A stretch of DNA of 64,000 nucleotides from Pedobacter schmidteae. Its GTDB lineage: Bacteria > Bacteroidota > Bacteroidia > Sphingobacteriales > Sphingobacteriaceae. Within the stretch, counting starts at the first letter, position 1. Every line of letters starts with the position of its first letter. The notes under the pieces were generated by a model that saw nothing but the letters and a program-made list of their open reading frames with translations, was not told where the DNA came from and searched no databases. The translations under genes were made by a program, and so were the position numbers. Location of the stretch: the NCBI RefSeq assembly GCF_900564155.1, contig NZ_LS999839.1, forward strand, positions 4,647,097 to 4,711,096, read 5' to 3'. Below are positions 46,301 to 54,800 of this stretch, piece after piece.

Positions 46301-48751
46301 TCCCAGCATTTTTGAAAGCAGGCGATAACGATACAATAAAGAAAGATGCTCAAGGGTAAGCGTTAAAGGCCCCGACAACGATTTATAGGTGCTGATTAGG
46401 GAAATATCATTTGCCGATAAATTGAGTGTTGCCATGATTGCTGGTAAATGATCGGCCAGCATTTCGGTACCGGATAGTCTTGTTGTAAAAACCGGATCAA
46501 TAGCCGCCAGGTTATGAGCTATGAATAAACGGTTATATAGTGCATTTTCTCCTGCCGTACCTATATCCCCCCAAAAGCATAGGAGTTTACTAAGCTCGAT
46601 GCCGGTAAGATCTATTATCTTCTTAACGGCCATTAACCTATGGATCATTATCGGCGTAATATCGCCACTGCCTAAACTCATGATGACCTGATCGGTTTCC
46701 TCAATAGTAAAGCCCATTTTTCGCCAAAGACGGATAAACTGGTTGAATTTATTGTAATCATCCTCTGACAGGAAATCTTCATCATAACGCAGGAGCGTAA
46801 CCTTATCAAGGTTACAATCATTATCGGGGCTATTCAATGCAAAACAGCCCGGAATACTTTCAAAAAAGCTACTCAGTTTTTGTAAACGCGTCTTTTCATC
46901 GTATTTATCCAGCAGTTTTTTAAGCTGGGGGTTATCCGTCAGCAGATTCCCACCCATATCATCCTGATAAGTAAGCCATGCCGCTGCGAAAGGTTGTGAA
47001 AGACTGCGCAGCATTTCGCCATATTCCGGAACAACGAGCCCCGGATTGATATATTCTGTTTGAAGCAGGCCAACCAATTCAGTGTATAGCAGTCCTGTTC
47101 TTGGCAGAAATTCATCTTTTACGCGGCATAATCGCTCCCGCCAATTTGTAGCCACAGCCAGGCCATAATATTCTTTTGTGTTACGACTGTCGTTTGTTCC
47201 ATCGAAATTCTTTTTTGTGATGATCCGATATTCTTCTTCTGTAAGTGCAAGAAACTCTGCATCTGCAGCTACTTCCAATCTGATATCCGAACGGTTGTTT
47301 TGAAAGGTATCCATCAACTCGTATCGGCTGGTATTCAATTGTTTTAAAAAGATACGGATAGCGTCAATGGGCTGATGGTATGGCAGGCTAAAGGGGAAAA
47401 AAGCATCTTGCAACACTTTGTAAGCTTCTTTACTGGTGTGCTGCGGAGCCGATAACAGTTCGCCGCTGGTCTCCTTGTCTACATTAAACCCCTTATAACT
47501 ATTAAAACTGCCCGGTTTGAGGACAATATACTGCTCCATCACTTCATTCACCAAATCAACATAAGGTAAAATGGTATTGGTATTTTTGCAACTGAGTTCC
47601 AGATGGCCCAAATCGGGCCTGCGTGCAAAAAGTGTTTGCAGAGGGGGATTGTCTTCAGTACCTGTTTTTGCCTTACCCGCGTCAAGGTTGTTGTTTCTTA
47701 AATATTGCAGCAGGTCTACATAATAGGCGGTTGCACTATACACTGAGGTACATTCGCCACACTCACAAAAATCAGCGTCGCCAAAAAGGAGGTTCCAGCT
47801 CAGGTTGTTTTTAGAAAGGATGCCCTCCACATCGGGGTCTACAGCAGAAGCGCCACTCTTACCGCTGCTATTGCCATCAATCATGGCGATACCGGTTTTC
47901 ATACCAGCTTCCTTAATGCTAAGCAGCGAATGTTCATAAAAAGCTTTCTTTTTTTGTGCTGCTGTATAAATACGTTTCAGGATATCGGTTGACAATTCAG
48001 TACCTTGCATTGTGGAGATGAACTGCTTAAGCGGCAAGGCAGTAACTGCAGGTACAGATAGATAGTTTTTGTTGATCAAAACCGGAACCGCTTCAGGAAC
48101 AGGACTCATTAAAGTTACACGCTGCAGCACCTTTAAGTTATGGATTACTGTATCTATATATTTTTTCGCTACGGGCTTCAACAGCTGTTCATCATTGATC
48201 AGCTCATAAACAGATGTTGTGGTAATCTTGAAATCCGGAACTTTAGACAATATTGAGGAAATGATCTTGCCAGTTTCATTGTTCCACAAGGGCACTTTCG
48301 GATCGTTAATCAAATTGACAATTATAGCTGTGGGTTCCAGCGCATAAAGGTTTGTATACAGACCATTAATAAAATCCTTCTTATTTTGCAATGGCGGCGT
48401 AGCCGTATTGTCTATTTTTTTTGATAAGGCCTCTTTGTTGTAATTGAGCGCTATATCACGCAGGGAATTCACTGCGCTATCTCCCCGAAAAGTATCCATC
48501 AACACCTGATTTGCACCGGCCCACGTCATTAACCCAAAAGTAAAGGAGATATCTGCTAAAGTTTTTTTAGAAAAGAGCTTGTTCCCTGAAAGCTGGGCCA
48601 GCACCGAAGGTACGTTACCATCATTCTTCAGGTACAATTTGGTAAAAGCATCTGTTAAGCCAGCTTTCCCTTTAAAATTTGCAGAAAACAGTTTTATGTT
48701 TTCCATCAGCCGGGCATCTCCGGCCTCGCTTTCAATAACCTTTTTTTTCAT
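40331..48751 (-). CDS. Tc toxin A component (TcA)
   Basis: This 2806-aa protein is a TcA subunit, the pentameric receptor-binding and pore-forming part of ABC toxins. The N-terminal VRP1-type region includes NLLFGDADFCECGECTSVYS and YYVDLLQYL around residues 317-350. The neuraminidase-like domain starts near residue 1480 (YRVWEANRKVFLYPENWI). The helical pore and shroud segment follows, with a long coiled-coil part (for example MANQEIRNQQKQIDNAAE). The C-terminal TcB-binding domain is near 2350-2806 (FELNFKDERYLPFEGAGVIS). The length is close to the ~2500 aa of known TcA. It lies 61 bp downstream of the fused TcB-TcC gene in the same direction, so both are probably made together. No signal peptide is present, as is usual for Tc toxins. 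Confidence 0.92.
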   Translation of the reverse strand: MKKKVIESEAGDARLMENIKLFSANFKGKAGLTDAFTKLYLKNDGNVPSVLAQLSGNKLFSKKTLADISFTFGLMTWAGANQVLMDTFRGDSAVNSLRDIALNYNKEALSKKIDNTATPPLQNKKDFINGLYTNLYALEPTAIIVNLINDPKVPLWNNETGKIISSILSKVPDFKITTTSVYELINDEQLLKPVAKKYIDTVIHNLKVLQRVTLMSPVPEAVPVLINKNYLSVPAVTALPLKQFISTMQGTELSTDILKRIYTAAQKKKAFYEHSLLSIKEAGMKTGIAMIDGNSSGKSGASAVDPDVEGILSKNNLSWNLLFGDADFCECGECTSVYSATAYYVDLLQYLRNNNLDAGKAKTGTEDNPPLQTLFARRPDLGHLELSCKNTNTILPYVDLVNEVMEQYIVLKPGSFNSYKGFNVDKETSGELLSAPQHTSKEAYKVLQDAFFPFSLPYHQPIDAIRIFLKQLNTSRYELMDTFQNNRSDIRLEVAADAEFLALTEEEYRIITKKNFDGTNDSRNTKEYYGLAVATNWRERLCRVKDEFLPRTGLLYTELVGLLQTEYINPGLVVPEYGEMLRSLSQPFAAAWLTYQDDMGGNLLTDNPQLKKLLDKYDEKTRLQKLSSFFESIPGCFALNSPDNDCNLDKVTLLRYDEDFLSEDDYNKFNQFIRLWRKMGFTIEETDQVIMSLGSGDITPIMIHRLMAVKKIIDLTGIELSKLLCFWGDIGTAGENALYNRLFIAHNLAAIDPVFTTRLSGTEMLADHLPAIMATLNLSANDISLISTYKSLSGPLTLTLEHLSLLYRYRLLSKMLGLNISRLINLMEVVGDVFESPHITLRFLDQIAEAETAGFTFDQLSYMVNGTGNLSHLDKKATLALAKDIYDGQTAIEMEHADIVPDAAATSDAEKLESIISKATTELVRSKATLLFETDRAEQLISILEGTTLYSTSAPLLADTVLTDSATLGAALKLKIKYRRNDDTGIGSLQVNGALTANELAELEGAVPGTNAWTQAVAEIKRQQDELFNDILASIFATRPVETTILKSENNTSSAPQKRIAFLEVFLPYLREKLIQRHVVATLSAQTGLDHLLVQSLIKNILKPDGASLYTQLTAPPTSLAPASWYGKLIPASEDNFTFIVRVGTNVTFKLSLDNVVVLEHTGIPSNGAFELRSEAIKLSAGKVCQLSLEGILPENLFWKTETSAIENIPAKALLPDAKLKAIRSALRQLGKMAILVKTLALSADELNHIQANQSDFGDINFSDLSFYHLIRIIRYCRLRDSLPKTSLNLLQFWEQLNQAGANLTEHIAQLTKWKQEQISKLISGPHFNLVAADFRNEKNLLKLQQALSVATNIGVDMDTLFQWAIPSFAFDATQAIAESIQMALRAKYNQSDWEQVVKPLNDVLRNNQKNALIAYLLQQPELKTAGVTDADGLFEYFLIDVQMETCMETSRIKQAISSVQLFAQRCFLGLEEVIYGIAPNALDRERWEWMQHYRVWEANRKVFLYPENWIDSNLRDDKSPFFKELESELLQQDINQQNVTEALKTYLYKVGEIANMEVIGLYIEGKKNGDTVWQDGARLHVFSRSRNAPYFFYYRYMALDEMNWYPWEKIQVDIPSYDVLFTDGRILGNGCYLTPVILNGRLMIFFPQITAKTKPNIGSGQIKTLADKTQDQLKPIEYREIKMAYSEYKNGKWTQKQLSTDCLYDVRLSLPSLGAYNFYPVISGGFVKITVYGNYAGRYKIGAFDFDGTLHTGTVSTSELGGPDAIYFDYSNGKRSNQDHEERLNILFDNFLVTKFRWVPNRSTWAWESYPFWFVNAAKLIELSNLPQLKDLFDYTLSIPADGLENAFGKTAHASYHELKRPYSLYNWELYFHTPVMIADALSKAQQFEEAMKWFHYVFNPIAEGTDDKRFWMFGPFKETDSKNILAQIFGSLGANEPDPAISEWRNNPFKPHVVARSRPVAYMKWVVMKYIDNILDWGDYLFRQDTIESINQATQLYVLAGHILGRKPMVIPKRGELSAQSYNSLMDKWDAFSNAISEMEIAAIYNIQQLGYSDETAGETAVADIFGTASALYFCIPNNPKLTAYWDTLADRLFKIRHCLNIEGVFRKLPLFEAPIDPALLVKAAAQGLSLSSVVNDLNTSMPNYRFYYLLQKALELCGELKSMGGAILAAIEKKDNETVTLIRARHESTANNLMMEIKKLQLEEAQKSLDALLQNRKAPEARMKYYLQLIGEDAGKIPGQDTDFAELANGIDQPVDESGLKLSKFEKEEMDKSFEAHKLQTEVGQKELLASILHLLPTAAVDAKPFGIGLGVQFGGPMLGGAMQAWAKALQNDANVKTYVASIAAKKGGFQRAMQERIFQTNAAGFELKQIDKQITTQQIRIDMANQEIRNQQKQIDNAAEIEEFLKNKYSNEELYTWMRGSLKTLYRQVYNLAYDLAKKAEKTYSFERGISNTNFIQSTYFDAGREGLLAGEQLYVGLKQLEAAYQEKRGYDYEITKHVSVCKLDPFALLQLKATGTCEFDLPEVLFDMDYPGHFKRRIKSISVSIPCIAGPYVGVNATLRLLNNKFRNSSISNNYPEKTDEQDERFISYNIPITAIAASSAQNDAGMFELNFKDERYLPFEGAGVISRWSLELPEIRQFDYKNIADIVLHVKYTAAEGGQQLKASAVQSVAGQLNKVSQQLNETGMHLLISLRQDMPGEWNLLKIGGTVNLSIDKSRLPYMVQVLNCELKQVTFMARIKGNPQNFTIKLDSSTVPLELNTELGLLTGTSTAIQLETLFALSASETDKGKIEDLVLLIKYGA

Positions 48752-48812
48752 GGTCAGGAAGATATTGTCGTTTATATGTATGCAGATTAAATGATCCTAA
48801 GCTTTTAGCTCA

Positions 48813-51800
48813 TCAACCATCCTGAATACGTTTCATAGGTTTATTTGTTTTTTTATCAAACCGTACCCCGCCAGGCCCCAGATATGTCCGCCCATCGTCA
48901 GAGTCCAATCTCGCGTCGGGATCTCCACGTTCTACCTTCAATCTGTAGAGCTGCTCTCTGAGTGTGCTCATTTTCTTTGCATTTTCACCTGCTTTCATCA
49001 TCGCCTCATGCAGTTTCTTGGTATCATATGCCTGACCGACTAAGGGAATTTCACCGAAAACTTTTTCTGCAAAATGCTCAACACCTTCTTCCGCAGCATT
49101 CATCGCAGCACTACTTTTATCACCTCTGTAAAGGTCATAAATTGAGGCCAGAGCCCAACCCACTATAGGAACAACACCTAAAGACTCAGATTTGGCTTCT
49201 TCCAGGGACTTCTCCAGCTCCGGCTGCAGTTTCCTGATTTCCGATTTTACTTTGAAAATATCATCGTCTATATCTTCAGCAGTACGCTGCTTAGCCACTT
49301 CAATGATATCATCATCAAAATCGACCGATACAGGTTCAGGCTTTGGTTTAGGCTTGGGAGGTATACGAATCGGCCCGGCATCAACCAATGGCGGGGCAGA
49401 GAAACTAAGTTCACCAGGTGTTGTTTCTTTTACGGTGTCTGCACGACTACCCACTCTCCATGCAAGTTGTTCCCAATAAGCGTTGCCTGGAATAATCGGG
49501 ATCACATCCGGGGCATCATTGGGCAGTAAAAGTGTATATTCTTTACCCCGAATAAATTTTGTATACTGTGCTTCAGGCTTATATGCAGCTCCATCCCAAA
49601 GCCCCGTAAGTGGCGGACTGCCTGATTGATGCCCAGATGTATCGGTTAAAACAATTGGATTGTTCCGCGAAAATGCAAATACATTTGTACCGTCTGCCAG
49701 GCCTATCGGATCAGCACTCAGCCATCTGGCCATCCAGGGCATATAATATCGTGCGCTATGATAAGACAAGCCTGTTTCCTCGTCCCTTTCCATACCAGCG
49801 TAGCGGTAACGCTTAGCAGCAGTTCTGATCTCTGTGCTACGCGCCTGATAGGCTGTTGTACCATAAGGATGGTATTCCTCATAAGAAATTATCCTGGCAG
49901 TATCGTCTAGTTCAAGAGTAGCCGAGCCTAAATGGTTATGTAGCTGATAACACGATAACCTTGTCCCTACCCGATCCGAAGGAACAGCGCCAGGTTCCAT
50001 ATTCTTTGTAACGGTATCAACCATTACAAAACGATGCCCTTTATCCAGCAGGCTAAGTGTACTTCGCTCAAAAATCAGCTCATTTTCCTGGTAGGTTTTG
50101 TAACTCTCATAACCTTCTATATAAATACGTTCCTCTTTTTTGGTGGGAACATTTCCGGCGGCTGCCTGGTTTTCGGTTATCTTCCGGAGACGCTGTCCGC
50201 TGCCATCATACTGATAATAAGTAATTACAGGTATCTGGTCATCCGTACAATGTTGCCTTATCGTAAGTACCATCTCTTCTTTAAAATTCCAGTTTATTTT
50301 TTCAAGATGGGGCAATGTTTCTATAAAGCCATGCGGGTTATGGTGCTTATAGGATGTGTAACTTACAGGGTTACCATTATCACCAATCCGGGTACTTTTT
50401 AGCCAGTTGTTGCTGGTTTGGTATTCGTAGTTTCGGGTCCAGTTTCCCGCCCGGGCAAGGTGTTTCATTTGCAGAATATTACCTACTGCATCATAGGCAA
50501 AGTGCTGGCTGTAATTTCTTACCGCCATTGGGTTAACTGGGTTTAGCACATGCATAAATGCTTTATCGTTCCAGTTATCACAGCCACCAAAACCCGGCAC
50601 AATATCATTTTCTTTACCTGTTGCAACTATAATTCTATAAAGCGCGTCGTAAGTATACTCGTTCTTTGCGATGATTACCTGATTGCTGTAGAACTGAACA
50701 GGTTGTGCCTTATCCTCAATACAGGTAATATTGCCTGCAGCATCATAGGTGTAATACAAATCCTGCAGCAGTTCATTATTTTTTCTCCTGGTCTCCAGAT
50801 GTCTTAAACGCAAGGTTTCTTCATCATAAATAAAGCGGGTAATTACATCATTGCCATAAATAATTTTGTTGCGCTGGCCATGTTCATTATAGTCAATATT
50901 TTTAATATAGGTAGTTGTAACAGCAGAATGATGATGTATTACCTCCTCGCCATCCAACAACCCGGCCTCATTATAGGAAGGTATAATAACAGCCCCGTCG
51001 GGTGTAATCTGCCTGATTATTCTTCCAAGGGCGTCTGTATAGGTAGTATGAGTAAACACATCATTTTCCAGGTCATTGACCAGGTTATCATCAGTCCAGT
51101 TCGCTACTTCTTTGTATTTGCTAAAAAACTTTCGGCTGGTATGCAAAGGCTGCCCTTTAAAATCATATTCCGGTGTAATTACAAGCCCCCCGGTATCATA
51201 GTGCCTAACTGGCTTTCCCCTCAAATTTTTTCGTTCAGGTTCAGCTTCTTGCTCACCATAAAATATCCGGTTAAAAGTGTGGTTAAGCACAGCTCCCTCC
51301 CCTCCTTTAACTTTGGTTTCAATTGGACGGTGCAATACATCATAAAAATATTGGAACTCATAGTCCCGCTCATCCCAAGTATGTAAAGGACTGCCCATAA
51401 TATCGAGCATCAGCCAGCGCCGGCCAGCATCCATGCTGTGCTGATATACCAGGTTACCTAGCATATCGTATTTGTATTGCATTACCACATTGCCCTTAAA
51501 CCCATTTTCGGCCAACTCTCTGGCATCTGTAACACTGCGTAGATGTCCTTCTGCATCAAGCACTATTTTGGTACTATAATATTGGTCTATACCAGTACTG
51601 GTATCTCTATTGTGTTCAACGGACAGTACCGGTCTGCCCAGCGTATCAAAATGCAATATCTTAGGTGTGCTGGCATGTTTGGCAGCTTTAATTGCCGCTA
51701 CTTGCGCATTCAGATCAGTAATAAAATCGGTTCTTCCACTATCAGTCCGTTTTAAATACCATTCACTATCCAGTATGTTATCGTTGGCATCATAAACAGC

Positions 51801-54800
51801 TTGTTTCCACGAATCAAACACTACTTTAGTATAGCTGCCATCAGGCATTTCAGTTTTGATCAGACGTCCGGCAGCATCATAAAACAAAATTGAGGTAATG
51901 CCCGTTTCCACCAGCTCTTTTTCGTTTTCAAATTTTGGGGAAACAGAGAAAAACGGTTCATATTGTTTTACTGCATTACCTTTGTTGTTTTTAATTGTAC
52001 GTCCATTGCCAATCCAGCGCAGTTGTCTGGTATTGCCTCCAGCAGAATTATTGGTATCAACACGGTCAATAATAATCGTATCACCTGTGCCAGACCTTAC
52101 AGAGTTTGCCCATCCAGGTTCGGCCTGCACCTTTTTCATAATTACCTCGCCTAAGCCATTAACGTATTCAAAGCTAAGCTGAACATCACTTTCAGGATTA
52201 AGCCGCTCATCCTCGCTACGGTAATGTATCTCTCTTGTTATTGTGGCCATCACAAATGGCTGCCCGTTTTGGGCATAGTTGTCGATATTATATATAAAAC
52301 GCGTAGTGGCACGTTGCAACAATTGTTTCGCTATGTTTTGTAGGCTGACTGACTCACATATCCCGGGGGCATCGGCAACAGTAAAAAAATGATTAATGAC
52401 CGCTTGTTCATTTTCCGTAATTTCTTCCTGTCCGAACAACTCATCGGCCTGTGCCCCTTTCCCCATTACCGCCATTGCTTTTACAATCCCCAGCTCATCG
52501 CTGATTGTTTCTGATAAGTTATTGTTAATGTCAATCATACGTTGGGGGGAAAGCGTACGGAAGTTAAAGTCAACTACGCCCGTCTTGTTCCCCAATGCAT
52601 CTTCCGTTTCTTTTACAAACAGGAAATAAGTACCATCATATTTTACTTTGGTTACCGCACCATATGGATCTTTATGGGAAACGGGGGTATAAAAACGGTT
52701 TTTCGCAACCTGTTCGTCTTCACTATTTTTTATAAAATGTATGGTACCAGAGCGTACCCACCAATTCGCATCCATTGTCCCGTTTTCGTCAATAACGTGG
52801 GTAAATCTGCCCTCTGCCATTAACGTTTCCAATGTGCCGTTATCTGCTTTATCTTTATAAATATCCTTAAGCAGTTCAGGTGTATATGCCAGTTGATAGC
52901 TTTCGTATGGCAGTGCTAAAGATGTCATTTTTCCCAAGGGCAGCGGATCAGTAAGATTACTTTTGTAAAAAAGTGACCGGGTATGCGCTATCGGTCTCCT
53001 CTGGGCCTTTCCGGCAACAGCTGTTATATCAAACTCTTGATAGCTAACTATGTCCGATCGGGTATCAAGAAGAATATCAGCAAAATCTTCCGGAGAATAG
53101 TAATCGTTAGTTTTAATAACTCCCCTTAGCTCAAATGTTTTCACTTCCGAATGCAGTGGCAATCGGTAGGTACCTGGTGTAATCACCTCATTGGTAAACT
53201 GATTTTGTGTATAGGTAATTACAGTTTTCTGCTGCGCATCCCGGGTTGTTTCAGGTAAGGATGTTTCAATATTGGATATCCGCCTGGGATAAACAACAGC
53301 AGCACTCTCCAGTACATTTCCATATTTATCTAAACTGATATTGAGCTTATGAGCAATACAGGGGTCATCGGCCTCCCTTTCGTAGCGGTAAGTAATAGTT
53401 TCACTTTCATTTATTGTAAATATCGCATGCTGGTTTTTCCCTTTAGGCTGAACCAGTTCGATGAGGCAATTAGAGGATACTACAGAAAATGGGATTTTTT
53501 CCCTTTGTAATGCTGCCTCGGTATTGCCAAAAGTAGCAGCGTCTTTGGCAAATACTTCTGATCTCAATACCATACCTTTACAGGCACGCATGGCTTCGTG
53601 CCATTCACTTGACGTAAGGTGCCCCAATGATGAAACATCAATACCTGAAGCAGCTACCAGTCGTGTATCGGGCAAATTCTTTTCCCGATGTGTATACACA
53701 GTACCCAACTTTTTCAGCTCCGCATACCAGTAATCGGCCTCAAACTGATTTAATATTGTTCCATCCTTTGAAAAAGTACCAGTGTGATACCACGTTTTAG
53801 TTATCACAGGCTCCTGATGTAACCTGGCTTCTGTAACATTTGCAGCCCCCTCTCTTTTCCAATGTTCAAAAAATTCAGTATCTGTTTGTTCTACCATACC
53901 AAATCCCCTGAACTCCCGTTCGGTGTGATCATAATAACCGTGGTGGTATTTGTACCCTGTAACAAATTTATATCCGGATACCTTATCCTCTGTAACAGTC
54001 TTTGAAACACAATGGACAGGAAAGTGCAGTTTGGTAACCCATGGACTTCCGGCCAGTTTATCCTCTATATAGAATTTAGTAGAGGGGCTGTATTCTAAAG
54101 ATACTTCCTTTCCGAGATTGTTTTTATAGGAAACCATAATGTGTGGTTTCTTACTGTTCATCAGGTCGATATATTTTAGTGGCGCATGAGCATCTTTTGC
54201 CAGCGGACTGGACCAAACAATACAGGCAACTCCATTCCCCAATAGGTCAGTCACCGTTATACGGGCTTCATTTTGAACCTCGGGAATTACCTCTATTTCA
54301 AATGGGGCAATGCTAAAACGGTTACCGCTGAGATTTTTCCAGCAGCTGAATTTATTATTACCCAAATAAACAATGTCACTGGTACCGGACCCATCTATGT
54401 CGGCCAGGTAAATGTATTGTGGGTTAAATGCATCGGGATGATCAAAAACAGGAGCATGATCCATGGTCACTTTTGTCCCAAATTTGCCGTATCCCAAATT
54501 TGGCCAGTAACACACTTCTCCGTTCCTGATGCGTAATATATCTGTCATGCCATCACCAGACATATCAGCCAGATAAATGCTTTGTTTGGCATCCGAAAAC
54601 ACCATGTGTGGTCCAGCTTCTTCATCAAATGACTTGAGGGTCTTTCTTGCCGTTGCAAAGCCTTCCCTGCCTTCAGAGGCATACCATGTAAAAACATCAT
54701 CCTCCGATATCAACACCTCAGGTTTTCCATCGCCGTTAAGGTCCAATAATCTTATATTGGCATCTCCAAAGTCAACATTAGGCATTGCTTTGAAAGGACG

